Assembly: GCA_022843625.1 (NCBI GenBank)
Contig: JALHNH010000003.1
Span: forward strand, 278,817 to 342,816
DNA from: Bryobacter sp.
Lineage (GTDB): Bacteria; Acidobacteriota; Terriglobia; Bryobacterales; Bryobacteraceae
Direction: 5' to 3'
Length of the DNA: 64,000 nucleotides
The position numbers were made by a program, and so were the translations under genes. The notes below the pieces were generated by a model that saw only the letters and a program-made list of their open reading frames with translations, was not told where the DNA came from and did no database searches. Shown here one piece after another: positions 35,738 to 43,961 of this stretch; position 1 is the stretch's first letter; each line of letters starts with the position of its first letter.

Positions 35738-36127
35738 ATCCAGCTCCATATCCACCAGGTCCGGCATTTTCGTCCCTCCCTCCGCCGGCACCTCCTCAAA
35801 GCCCAGCGCCTCGTACATCCGTACCGCGCTGGGCATCTTCGTTTTTAGCGTATCGAGATGCATCTTCTTGTAACCCAGCCCGACCGCCACTTCGATCGAC
35901 GCACGCATCAACATAAGCCCCAATCCCTTGCCTCGGGCATGCGGATACACAAACAACCGCTTCAGCTCAACAGTATCTTCACCATAAGGCCGCAGCCCTA
36001 CACAGCCCCCATCCGCCAGCAATACACACACATACTTCCCAGGCAGCCCCGCAAGCTCCTCCTCAAACGATTGAAAGCATAAATCCACTTGGATATCGGC
36101 CTGATAATCGCGAAAGACTTGCCGCAC
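35684..36127 (-). CDS. GNAT acetyltransferase, start unclear
   Basis: A GNAT-fold acetyltransferase of at least 147 residues. The acetyl-CoA loop is HARGKGLGLMLMRA, followed by VGLGYKKMHLDTL and AVRMYEALGF, the usual order. The listed start is the GTG at 36127, but the frame is open further upstream and encodes FNIRQARFPEDTEAVRQV, which is the expected N-terminal strand and helix of the fold. No ATG, GTG or TTG lies in that extension; the codon at 36163 is ATC and a CTG lies further up inside the mazG start. The first strand may thus be lost or initiated at a rare codon. Substrate unknown. Confidence 0.7.
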   Translation of the reverse strand: MRQVFRDYQADIQVDLCFQSFEEELAGLPGKYVCVLLADGGCVGLRPYGEDTVELKRLFVYPHARGKGLGLMLMRASIEVAVGLGYKKMHLDTLKTKMPSAVRMYEALGFEEVPAEGGTKMPDLVDMELDLVPFVAKQSGSEEAGGA

Positions 36128-36165
36128 TGCTTCGGTATCTTCCGGGAAGCGCGCCTGCCGGATGT

Positions 36166-36171
36166 TAAACT
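36166..36171 (+). promoter_or_regulatory. Candidate -10 hexamer TAAACT for a leaderless mazG operon
   Basis: TAAACT ends 9 bases before the GTG at 36181 and no Shine-Dalgarno sequence lies between. It would start the six-gene mazG operon within a few bases of its first codon. A -35 element was not found. Confidence 0.35.
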
Positions 36172-36180
36172 GAAAATTAC

Positions 36181-36963
36181 GTGGGTTCAGAGGCCAAAGA
36201 TTCCTTTCAAGAGTTAGTAGACATTATGGCGCGTTTGCGGGCGCCAGATGGCTGCCCTTGGGATCGTGAACAAACTTTTGACACCATCAAGCGCTACACC
36301 ATCGAAGAAACCTATGAAGTCATTGATGCCATCGAGCGAAAAGACTTCACGGCCCTCTGCGAAGAACTCGGCGACCTCTTGCTCCAACCCGTCTTCTACG
36401 CTCAAATGGCCTCCGAAGCCGGCCTCTTCAACATTGCGGACGCCCTCAACGCAATCAACCAGAAGCTCATCCGCCGCCACCCCCACGTCTTTGCCGATAC
36501 CCATGTAGAAAATTCCGACGACGTCCTCACCAACTGGGACGCAATCAAGGCTACAGAGAAGGCAGGCACTCCTCAAGGCCTTCTCGATTCCGTCAATCGC
36601 GCCCAGCCCGCCTTGATGGAATCCATTCAAATCTCGAAAAAAGCAGCCAAAGCTGGCTTTGAATGGCCCACCTACGAAGACGTCCTCGCCAAGCTCACAG
36701 AAGAAATCGACGAGCTCAAAGAGGCCCGCGCCACTCACGATCAGGCCGCAATCGAATCCGAAATTGGCGACATCCTGTTCACTGTCGTGAACCTTGCAAG
36801 ATGGGCCAAAGTAGACCCCGAGCAAGCCCTGCGCCACACCAATACAAAATTCCGCCAGCGCTTCAGCCATGTCGAAAAGCGGGTCAACGAACAAGGCAAA
36901 ACTCTTGCCGGCACCCCGCTCGAAGAAATGGAAAGCTACTGGCAGGAGGCCAAGAAAGCATGA
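36181..36963 (+). CDS. mazG: Nucleoside triphosphate pyrophosphohydrolase MazG
   Basis: A 260-residue MazG hydrolyses (d)NTPs to NMP and pyrophosphate and limits (p)ppGpp-linked or damaged nucleotides. The N-terminal block is MARLRAPDGCPWDREQT, then EETYEVIDAIE and CEELGDLLLQPVFYA carry the EExxE and EElgD acidic residues; a second copy of the fold in the C-terminal half has EEIDELKEA and ESEIGDILFTVVNLAR. Both copies are intact. The GTG at 36181 has no Shine-Dalgarno; a -10-like TAAACT precedes it. The stop overlaps the next gene (ATGA). Confidence 0.93.
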   Translation: MGSEAKDSFQELVDIMARLRAPDGCPWDREQTFDTIKRYTIEETYEVIDAIERKDFTALCEELGDLLLQPVFYAQMASEAGLFNIADALNAINQKLIRRHPHVFADTHVENSDDVLTNWDAIKATEKAGTPQGLLDSVNRAQPALMESIQISKKAAKAGFEWPTYEDVLAKLTEEIDELKEARATHDQAAIESEIGDILFTVVNLARWAKVDPEQALRHTNTKFRQRFSHVEKRVNEQGKTLAGTPLEEMESYWQEAKKA

Positions 36964-37691
36964 TTGAAGTCCGCGCTCTCACCGAGCACCGTGAATTCGC
37001 AGAAGCCGTAGCTCTCCAGAAAACGATCTGGGGCTTTGAAGAAATCGAATTGCTCCCGGTTCGGCTCTTTGTCGTTGCTACCAAAGTCGGAGGCCAGGTC
37101 TTTGGTGCCTTCGATCAGGGCCGCATGGTAGCCTTCCTCCTCGCCATCCCCGGTCTCAAGCCCGGCGGCAAATACTACCTCCACAGCCACATGATGGGTG
37201 TCCTGAGCGAGTACCGCAACGCTGGCATCGGTCGTATCCTCAAACTCAAACAACGCGAAGAAGCCATCGCCCGCGAGATCTCCCTCGTCGAATGGACCTT
37301 CGACCCTCTCGAAGTCAAAAATGCCTTCTTCAACATCGAACGCCTCGGCGCCGTCGTCCGGCGCTACGTCCTCAATCAATACGGCACCACCACCAGCACC
37401 CTCCACGGCGGCCTCCCGACAGATCGCTGCGTCGCCGAATGGTACGTCGATAGCCCCCGCGTCACCCAACTCCTCGACAAAGGCGTGTTCGAGCGCCCCG
37501 CTGAAGCCGCCCGCATAGAAATCCCCGTCGCCATCCAGCAGTGGAAGCACCAGGACCCAGCCCGCGCTCGCGAAGCCCAGGCTGCCATCAGCAACCAGTT
37601 TCAAGAGCACTTCCGGGCCGGCCTCGCCGTCACCGGCTTTGAACGCGCAGAAGACAAAGGAACCTACATCTTAAGCAAATGGCCTTCGTAA
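36960..37691 (+). CDS. GNAT-superfamily protein (COG3375-like) paired with MenC-like enzyme
   Basis: A 243-residue GNAT-like protein. The start at 36960 overlaps the mazG stop (ATGA). Residues MIEVRALTEHREFAEAVALQKTIWG and HMMGVLSEYRNAGIGRILKLKQRE (acetyl-CoA loop) followed by WTFDPLEVKNAFFNIERLGA match a family of large GNAT proteins that are regularly encoded next to N-acylamino acid racemase/o-succinylbenzoate synthase-like enzymes, as here, where the next gene overlaps by 13 bases. The pair suggests an acyl transfer to an amino acid followed by racemisation, which is inference. No signal peptide. Confidence 0.82.
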   Translation: MIEVRALTEHREFAEAVALQKTIWGFEEIELLPVRLFVVATKVGGQVFGAFDQGRMVAFLLAIPGLKPGGKYYLHSHMMGVLSEYRNAGIGRILKLKQREEAIAREISLVEWTFDPLEVKNAFFNIERLGAVVRRYVLNQYGTTTSTLHGGLPTDRCVAEWYVDSPRVTQLLDKGVFERPAEAARIEIPVAIQQWKHQDPARAREAQAAISNQFQEHFRAGLAVTGFERAEDKGTYILSKWPS

Positions 37692-38800
37692 TAGAACAGA
37701 TCAAACTGCGGCAAATCGAGATGCCGCTCGTACACTTCTTCCAAACCAGCTTTGGGCGCACCTACTCCCGCAAGATCGTACTCGTTGAAGCCCTCGCCGG
37801 TGGCATCTCCGGCTGGGGCGAAGTCACTGCAGGCGAAAACCCCTTCTACAACGAAGAATGGACCGATTCCTCTTGGCTCATCCTCCGCGACTTTGTCGCC
37901 CCCCGCGTCCTCGGCCACGAATTCGCCGCAGCTTCTGAGGTAGGCGATCGTTCCGTCCACATCCGCGGCCACTTCATGGCCCGTGGTGGCCTCGAGGCAG
38001 CCTGCTGGGATCTCGAAGCCAAGCAAAAAGGCATCCCCCTCTACAAGGCCATCGGCGGCGGTGCACATAAGCAGATCGCCTGCGGTGTCTCGATCGGAAT
38101 CCAGGACGACGTCGATCAACTCCTCGGCAAGATCGATACCGAAATGAACGCCGGCTACCGCCGCATCAAGATGAAGATTGCCCCAGGCTGGGACGTTGAA
38201 GTCATCCGCGCCGTGCGCAAGCGCTTCCCTGAAATCCTCCTCACTGCAGATGCTAACTCCGCCTACCGCCTCAGCGATTGGGAACTCCTCGCCGCTCTCG
38301 ACGAATTCAACCTCATGATGATCGAACAACCGCTTGCTCACGACGAAATTATCGATCACGCCGAACTCCAGGCCAAACTCAAAACCCCCATCTGCCTCGA
38401 CGAATGCATCCGCTCGGCCCACCAGGCCGAACAGGCCATCCGCATGCAGGCGGGCCGCATCATCAACATCAAACTCGGGCGCGTCGGCGGCTTCGCCGAA
38501 GCGATCAAGGTCCACGATGTCGCCATGAAGCACAACATCCCGGTCTGGTGCGGTGGCATGCTGGAATCGGGCATCGGCCGCGCTGCCAACATCGCCCTCT
38601 CTACTCTCCCCAACTTCGTCCTGCCCGGCGACGTCAGCGCCTCCAAACGCTATTGGAAGAAAGACGTCATCACCACTCCCGTCGAGGTCTCACCCGATGG
38701 CCTCATCACTGTCTCCGAGGGCCCTGGCTTTGGCTTCGATGTCGATCACGCTTTCCTCGATTCCATCACGGTCAGACAGGAGACGATCAGCAAACCTTGA
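37679..38800 (+). CDS. Enolase-superfamily MenC / N-acylamino acid racemase
   Basis: A 373-residue enzyme of the MenC/NAAAR group. Catalytic KxK is in RIKMKIAPG, the metal ligands are Asp in LTADANSAY, Glu in MIEQPL and Asp in CLDECI, and the second general base is Lys in NIKLGRVGG; FFQTSFGRTYSRKI and RGHFMARGGLEAACWDLEAK are capping-domain segments. The same fold makes o-succinylbenzoate (menaquinone synthesis) or racemises N-acylamino acids. No other men genes are near, while a GNAT is directly upstream, so racemase activity is the better guess. It overlaps the GNAT gene and the following EamA gene. Confidence 0.88.
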   Translation: MAFVIEQIKLRQIEMPLVHFFQTSFGRTYSRKIVLVEALAGGISGWGEVTAGENPFYNEEWTDSSWLILRDFVAPRVLGHEFAAASEVGDRSVHIRGHFMARGGLEAACWDLEAKQKGIPLYKAIGGGAHKQIACGVSIGIQDDVDQLLGKIDTEMNAGYRRIKMKIAPGWDVEVIRAVRKRFPEILLTADANSAYRLSDWELLAALDEFNLMMIEQPLAHDEIIDHAELQAKLKTPICLDECIRSAHQAEQAIRMQAGRIINIKLGRVGGFAEAIKVHDVAMKHNIPVWCGGMLESGIGRAANIALSTLPNFVLPGDVSASKRYWKKDVITTPVEVSPDGLITVSEGPGFGFDVDHAFLDSITVRQETISKP

Positions 38801-39666
38801 GCGACGGAAGTAGTAAACGCCACTTATACGCGCTGATGTTTCTGGTTACTTTGCTCTGGAGTTTCAACTTCATTGTCAGCAAGGTGGCGATGCGGCAATG
38901 GAACCCCGTTCTCCTCACCGGATGGCGCACCACACTCGCGCTCCTCATCTGCCTGCCCCTCTATTGGCGTGAGCGTCCTCATGCCTGGACCTGGCCCATC
39001 TTCTGGCGCTTCGTCGGCCTCGGCACTCTCGGTATGGCCGCCAATCAGCTCTTTTTCGCCATGGGCGTCAAACGCACTAGCGTCGCCCACGGCGCACTCA
39101 TCGTCGGCCTCACCCCCCTCCTGGTCTACCTGCTGTCCTCCGCCATTGGCCAGGAGCAATTCAAACCCAAAAAACTAATCGGCATGGCTGTTGCCTTATC
39201 GGGCATCGCGATCCTTCAGGCCAAGACCTCAGGCAGTTCCTCCCTCTCTGGCGACGCTCTGGTCTTGCTCGGCTGCACCATCTTCTCAATCTTCACCGTC
39301 TTCTCGAAACCCCTCAGCGGAATGCTCTCCCCCGTCGCTACCGTCACCCTCAACTTCACCGGCGCGGTCGTCTTCCTCCTGCCCGCCACCGTCACCCTTT
39401 CCCTCGATTTCCCTTTCCGCCAACTACTCCCCATCAGTTGGCTCAGCCTCATCTTCATGGCTGCCGTCCCAAGTGTTCTCTGCTTCCTGATCTACTACCG
39501 CGTCCTCAAGCACCTCCCAGCTTCCCAACTCACAGCCTTCACGTATCTCCAGCCCGTAATGGGTTCTGCCATGGCCGTCCCCCTGCTCGGCGAGCCGATG
39601 AGCCTCAGCCTCGTTGGCGGCGGCCTTCTCATTCTCCTCGGCGTCTATCTGACGGAGCGCTTCTAG
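38797..39666 (+). CDS. EamA-family (DMT) transporter
   Basis: A 289-residue drug/metabolite transporter with ten hydrophobic helices in two EamA repeats; the first repeat starts ALMFLVTLLWSFNFIVSK and contains GMAANQLFFAMGVKRTSVAHGALIVGLTPLLV, the second PSVLCFLIYYRVLKHLPASQLTAFTYLQPV. The probable TTG start at 38797 overlaps the menC-like stop; the ATG at 38835 is an alternative. In this operon it may export or import the N-acylated amino acid. It ends where the MFS gene begins (TAGTG). Confidence 0.88.
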   Translation: MSDGSSKRHLYALMFLVTLLWSFNFIVSKVAMRQWNPVLLTGWRTTLALLICLPLYWRERPHAWTWPIFWRFVGLGTLGMAANQLFFAMGVKRTSVAHGALIVGLTPLLVYLLSSAIGQEQFKPKKLIGMAVALSGIAILQAKTSGSSSLSGDALVLLGCTIFSIFTVFSKPLSGMLSPVATVTLNFTGAVVFLLPATVTLSLDFPFRQLLPISWLSLIFMAAVPSVLCFLIYYRVLKHLPASQLTAFTYLQPVMGSAMAVPLLGEPMSLSLVGGGLLILLGVYLTERF

Positions 39667-40916
39667 TGCCCGTCACAATCCCCCAACTCCTCAAGTCCAA
39701 CCACAACTACCGCCTCCTCTGGGGCGGTCAGATGATCAGCGAAGTTGGAGACCATTTCAACAACATCGCCGTCTTCGCCATGGCTATCCGCCAGGAGCAC
39801 GGCGGCTTCCTCGTCGGCGGCGTCCTCATCGCCCGCGCGATCCCGATGCTCGTCGCGGGCCCCATGGCCGGAGTAATCCTCGATCGCCTCGATCGCCGCA
39901 AAGTCATGATCGCCAGCGATCTCATCCGCGCCATTGTCGCCCTCGGCTTCATCTTTTGCGTCAATCAATCTAGCAACACCCTGCTCTTTGTCCTCAGCGC
40001 CCTCCTCATGTTCGCCAGTCCTTTTTTTACCAGCGGCCGCAATGCCATCCTGCCATCCGTTGCCAAAGGCGAAGATCTACAACCCGCTAATGCCCTCACT
40101 CAAACTACTGCCTGGGCCACCACCGGCATAGGAGCATTCCTCGGCGGCACCTCTGTTGCCGCTTTCGGCTACGAATGGGCTTTTGTCCTGAATTCCGTCA
40201 GCTTTCTCGGTAGCGCCGCGTGCCTGTATTTCTTCCGCTCGCAACCCGGCGAATTTGTCCCGCCCAAGTCCAACATCCACCGCTCCTTTCACCCCCATCG
40301 TGAATTCATAGAAGGGCTCCAATACCTTAAGAGTGAACCCCTCCTCCTTTCGATCGCCCTGGTCGGCGTTGGCTGGGCCACCGGCGGTGGTGCCGCTCAA
40401 ATTCTCTTCAGTGTCTTTGGAGAAAAGGTATTTAATCGAGGCCCCGCCGGCATAGGCATCATCTGGAGTGCCGCAGGCTTCGGTCTGGTCCTTGGCGGCA
40501 TCCTCGCCAACTGGCTTAACAAACGCCTCAGCTTCGCCGGTTACAAGCGCACCGTCAGCATCGCCTACCTCGCCCACGGCGCTCTTTACGTTGCCTTTGC
40601 CCTCGAACAGAATTTCGCGCTTGCTCTCGTCTTCATTGGCCTCTCCAGAGCGGCCGGCTCCACCTCCAGCGTCGTCAACTACTCCAAGGTCCTTCAATAC
40701 GCCGATGACAAATTTCGTGGCCGCGTCTTCGCGACAATGGAGACTATGACCTGGACCACGATGATGCTCAGCCTCTTCGCCGCCGGCATCGCGACCGAAG
40801 CCATCGACCCGCGCACGATTGCCGTCGTCGCCGGTTGCCTCAGCGGCTCCACCGGTCTGATTTGGGCCTGGGCCAACTGGGCCGGAAAACTTCACCTGCC
40901 TGAAAGCAAGCCCTAG
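39666..40916 (+). CDS. MFS transporter (MFS_3 / enterobactin-exporter-like)
   Basis: A 416-residue major facilitator with the EntS-like start HNYRLLWGGQMISEVGDHFNNIAVFAMAI, the signature DRLDRRKVMIASDLIRA in the helix 2-3 loop and a TSGRNAILPSVAKGEDLQPANAL segment between helices 4 and 5. The GTG at 39666 overlaps the previous stop by one base. About twelve helices are visible. Members of this branch export small molecules such as siderophores or macrolides. The next gene, an ABC exporter, starts at the base after its stop. Confidence 0.88.
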   Translation: MPVTIPQLLKSNHNYRLLWGGQMISEVGDHFNNIAVFAMAIRQEHGGFLVGGVLIARAIPMLVAGPMAGVILDRLDRRKVMIASDLIRAIVALGFIFCVNQSSNTLLFVLSALLMFASPFFTSGRNAILPSVAKGEDLQPANALTQTTAWATTGIGAFLGGTSVAAFGYEWAFVLNSVSFLGSAACLYFFRSQPGEFVPPKSNIHRSFHPHREFIEGLQYLKSEPLLLSIALVGVGWATGGGAAQILFSVFGEKVFNRGPAGIGIIWSAAGFGLVLGGILANWLNKRLSFAGYKRTVSIAYLAHGALYVAFALEQNFALALVFIGLSRAAGSTSSVVNYSKVLQYADDKFRGRVFATMETMTWTTMMLSLFAAGIATEAIDPRTIAVVAGCLSGSTGLIWAWANWAGKLHLPESKP

Positions 40917-42749
40917 ATGGAAGAGCAAGTTAAAGGCAAGCTATACGACTCGCGACAGCTCCGTCGCCTTCTCCCCTATGCCTGGCCTTACCGCTGGACG
41001 GTCCTCCTCAGCCTCATCCTTCTCACTGGCCAGACCCTCGCTCAAGTTGTCACCCCAATGCTCACTCGGGTCGCCATCGACAAATACATCGTGAAAAAGG
41101 TCCAGGGCTTCGACGGATTCCTCGCAATCCTCAACCCCTGGCTTCCCTCGGATGTCTGGCAGGGCCTCACTTTTATCAGCTCAATCTTTGGCCTCATGCT
41201 CCTGCTGCGCCTTGTCATGGAATACGCTCAGCAACTCGCCATGCAGTACACCGGCCAGCGCATCATGTTCGACCTCCGCCGGGATCTCTACGCCCACCTC
41301 CAGCGCCTCGACGTTCAGTACTTCGACCGTAACCCAGTCGGCCGCATCGTCACCCGAGTCACCAGCGACGTCGACCAGCTCAACGAATTCTTTTCTGCTG
41401 CCCTTGTCACCATCCTCGGCGACATCATGATCCTCGCCTTCGTTCTCATGGCCATGTTCGGCTTAAGCTGGCAGCTATCGCTGATCATGTTATGCGTGCT
41501 CCCCTTTGTTGTGGTCACCACCATGGTCTTCCGTAAGAAGGTCAGCAACGATTACCGCCGCCAGCGCGTTGCCATCGCCAAGCTCAACTCCTACCTCCAG
41601 GAACACGTAAGCGGCATGAATGTCCTCCAGCTCTTCAACCGTCAGCATGCCGCAAAGCGACAGTTTCAGTCCATCAACGGCGAAAACATGGAGGCCTGGA
41701 AAAGTTCAATCGTTGCTTATGCCTGGTTCTACCCCGTGATCGAGTTCCAGGGTCTGGTCTCCCTTGGTGCAGTCCTTGCCTGGGGTGGTTTCGCCGCCCG
41801 TGACGGCCAGCTCACCGTCGGCATCCTCGTCGCTTTCTTCCAGTACGCCATGAGGTTTTTTGGCCCCATCCAGGATCTGAGCGAAAAATACAACACCGTC
41901 CAAAGCTCCATGGCCGCAAGCGAACGGGTTTTTGCCATGCTGGATGAGCCAATCCACCTCAAGGCTCCCGGCAACCCCCTTCCTCTCAACGATGATTCCA
42001 GCATTGAATTTCGCAACGTCACCTTCGCCTACAAAGAAGAAGACTGGGTGCTACGCGACTTAAGCTTCCGGGTTGCCGCAGGTGAAACCATTGCCATCGT
42101 CGGCCACACCGGGGCGGGGAAGACATCGATTACCAACCTCATGCTCCGCTTCTATGATGTCCAGAAAGGCGAAGTGCTGGTCTCAGGTCAGAACGTAAAC
42201 TCCGTCGCCCCCACTGTCCTGCGATCCCAATTCGGCGTCGTCCTTCAGGACCCCTTCCTCTTCACAGGCACTCTTCGCGACAACATCCGTCTCGGCGACG
42301 AATCCATCGACGACGCAAGCATCGAAGACGCCTGCCGCCGCGTCAACTTCTGGGATTTCGTCCAGTCCCGTCCCGAAGGTCTCGACTTCAAAGTACACGA
42401 GCGTGGCGCAGGCCTCTCTACAGGCCAGAAGCAGTTGGTCAGCTTCGCTCGTGCCCTTGTTCGTAAACCTCGCTTTCTCATCCTCGATGAAGCAACTTCC
42501 AGCGTCGATACCGAAACCGAACAACGCATCCAGAAGGCACTCGATGTCATGCTCACGGGCCGCACGGCAATCGTCATCGCCCACCGCCTCAGCACAATCC
42601 AGAAAGCCGACCGGATCCTTGTCATGCACCGAGGCAAACTCCGCGAAAGTGGCACTCACCAGGAACTCCTCCGCGACCGGGGCCTATACTGGCGTCTCTA
42701 CCAGTTGCAGTACAAAAACCAGGAAGCGCCTACTCCTTTACAGAAATAG
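40917..42749 (+). CDS. ABC exporter, fused permease and ATPase (MsbA-like)
   Basis: A 610-residue half-transporter. Six transmembrane helices lie in residues about 20-320, with the coupling-helix region RVTSDVDQLNEFFSAALVTI. The ATPase domain has Walker A GHTGAGKTS (about 396-404), the Q loop LQDPFLFTGTL, the signature LSTGQKQL (near 500), Walker B FLILDEATS (near 520) and the switch His in IAHRLST. It probably dimerises and exports a lipid or drug-like substrate. It closes the operon that begins with mazG and also includes EamA and MFS carriers; it is convergent with the methyltransferase gene and overlaps it by 12 bases. Confidence 0.93.
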   Translation: MEEQVKGKLYDSRQLRRLLPYAWPYRWTVLLSLILLTGQTLAQVVTPMLTRVAIDKYIVKKVQGFDGFLAILNPWLPSDVWQGLTFISSIFGLMLLLRLVMEYAQQLAMQYTGQRIMFDLRRDLYAHLQRLDVQYFDRNPVGRIVTRVTSDVDQLNEFFSAALVTILGDIMILAFVLMAMFGLSWQLSLIMLCVLPFVVVTTMVFRKKVSNDYRRQRVAIAKLNSYLQEHVSGMNVLQLFNRQHAAKRQFQSINGENMEAWKSSIVAYAWFYPVIEFQGLVSLGAVLAWGGFAARDGQLTVGILVAFFQYAMRFFGPIQDLSEKYNTVQSSMAASERVFAMLDEPIHLKAPGNPLPLNDDSSIEFRNVTFAYKEEDWVLRDLSFRVAAGETIAIVGHTGAGKTSITNLMLRFYDVQKGEVLVSGQNVNSVAPTVLRSQFGVVLQDPFLFTGTLRDNIRLGDESIDDASIEDACRRVNFWDFVQSRPEGLDFKVHERGAGLSTGQKQLVSFARALVRKPRFLILDEATSSVDTETEQRIQKALDVMLTGRTAIVIAHRLSTIQKADRILVMHRGKLRESGTHQELLRDRGLYWRLYQLQYKNQEAPTPLQK

Positions 42750-43484
42750 TTCGGGCAGGTCGGCAATCCGCCACAAGGCCATGGTCTTGTCCCGAAACCT
42801 CCCACCGTTCTCCGTACATTCTTCATCGATCAACGCCATCGGCTCAGGAAAGCGAAAAGGTGCCGCTCTAAGAGAAAGCGGCCTCCACTGGCCCGTAAGG
42901 ATGTCGCGATTCTTGCGTGCGCCACTAAAATGGGTCGTCAACAAATAGGTCGAACCGCTCAGCCTGATCTTCTCAACCGCTTTGCCAATCTGTTCAAAAC
43001 TCAGATGCACCAGACAATCTCTGCAGAAGACCAGGTCCACTTTCGGCAAATCGTCTTCCATCAAATTCATTTGCGCAAATCGCCTTGCCGGTCCTCCAAA
43101 CGATGCTTCATTTGTAGCCACCAGCGGAGCGACAATATCTCCGCCCACATACTTCATCCCATCAGGAAACAAGGTCTCCTTCATCCAGTGAAAATCCCCA
43201 CACGGCAGGTCGAGCATGGTTTGAATCTTCAGCTCTGACAGGAGCTTCGAAAGCGCGGGTCGCAAAACGGCCGTCTGCTCCAGATTCGACCCTCCTCCAG
43301 AGCGCGACTCAGCGTCCCCCCAATAGTTGTTTGCCCATATCCTCTGAAAAATCTCCTCTGCTGGCCCACTCGTCCCGTCTGCTGGCCCACTCGTCCCGGC
43401 AGGGGGATAGAGGCTTCTTATGAGCCTCCCCACACCTCGCAAGGCCATGGAGTAAGTGGAAGAAGTGGACTGAACTTGCGTCAT
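42738..43484 (-). CDS. SAM-dependent methyltransferase with a tandem-repeat linker
   Basis: A 248-residue class I methyltransferase. Motif I is MLDLPCGDFHW, the second acidic segment is YVGGDIVAPLV, a motif like 'D.V.CRD.L.HL' occurs in VDLVFCRDCLVHLSFEQI and a beta-strand TYLLTTHFSGA follows. Residues about 28-42 contain two copies of the heptad GTSGPAD/E, created by a perfect 21-base tandem duplication in the gene. The closest relatives I know of by motif are glycolipid/sugar methyltransferases of O-antigen loci, but the substrate is not visible. It is divergent from the exopolysaccharide locus and may belong to it. Confidence 0.8.
   Translation of the reverse strand: MTQVQSTSSTYSMALRGVGRLIRSLYPPAGTSGPADGTSGPAEEIFQRIWANNYWGDAESRSGGGSNLEQTAVLRPALSKLLSELKIQTMLDLPCGDFHWMKETLFPDGMKYVGGDIVAPLVATNEASFGGPARRFAQMNLMEDDLPKVDLVFCRDCLVHLSFEQIGKAVEKIRLSGSTYLLTTHFSGARKNRDILTGQWRPLSLRAAPFRFPEPMALIDEECTENGGRFRDKTMALWRIADLPELFL
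43357..43398. repeat. Perfect 21-base tandem duplication inside a coding region
   Basis: Two identical 21-base units (43357-43377 and 43378-43398) lie back to back in the methyltransferase gene. Because 21 is divisible by 3, the frame is kept and a seven-residue unit is repeated. Slippage could vary the number of copies. Confidence 0.95.
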
Positions 43485-43528
43485 CGAGTCATCTCATCGG
43501 TGAGCTTGACGAGTTCTTTAGTGAAATT

Positions 43529-43545
43529 TTGACCAGATATTTGCT
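43529..43545 (+). promoter_or_regulatory. Weak sigma-54-like element upstream of the exopolysaccharide locus
   Basis: TTGACCAGATATTTGCT fits the 17-base sigma-54 layout (YTGGCACG, 4 bases, TTGCW): the -12 half (TTGCT) is perfect, but the -24 half has GA instead of GG and two other mismatches. It lies 147 bases before the first gene. The rest of the 207-base gap holds no feature I recognise. Confidence 0.2.
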
Positions 43546-43691
43546 ACCTCCCGAAAATGCATAGGCTTACTCTTGGATTCTTTTCTTTATCCGATCACAT
43601 TAGTGCGACGGCTTTCATCCTCTTGCCGTTGTATCCACCTCTAAGCCAGCAAGAGCGCCGCGTAATCCCGCTTTAGTTCAAAGGAGCTCCC

Positions 43692-43961
43692 TTGCCTGTT
43701 TACCGCCCTCGTACGCGCCTCGTAAATTTTCGTCTCAGCGAAGACGAATATTTAACTCTCAAAGACACCTGCGCCCGCTCTGGCGCCCGGAGCGTATCTG
43801 ATTTTGCGCGTGCTGCTGTGCTTTCCGGTGCCACGTTGCCCTCAGTCCTGCCTGCATCCCCCTGCTCTGAGCGTTGGGAGCGTCTCGAAACCGTGGTCCA
43901 CCAACTGGAATCGAGAGTAATTCAATTGATGGAAAAGGAGCTGGTTGCCTCACATGGTTAG
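43692..43961 (+). CDS. Small ribbon-helix-helix-like (MobC-type) regulator
   Basis: An 89-residue protein with an N-terminal ribbon-helix-helix-like motif: TRLVNFRLSEDEYLTLKDTCARSGARSVSDFARAAVLSG, a strand followed by two helices, resembling MobC/CopG DNA-binding proteins. The C-terminal third is a helix that may form a coiled coil (LETVVHQLESRVIQL). Translation starts at the TTG at 43692 after AAGGAG. It stands first in the exopolysaccharide operon and its stop lies inside the wzc start, so it may regulate the locus; this is inference. Confidence 0.6.
   Translation: MPVYRPRTRLVNFRLSEDEYLTLKDTCARSGARSVSDFARAAVLSGATLPSVLPASPCSERWERLETVVHQLESRVIQLMEKELVASHG

Noticed and set aside
43485..43691. 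Strong sigma-70 promoter with TTGACG and TTGACC boxes
   Set aside because: No TATAAT-like hexamer stands 16-18 bases downstream of either box.
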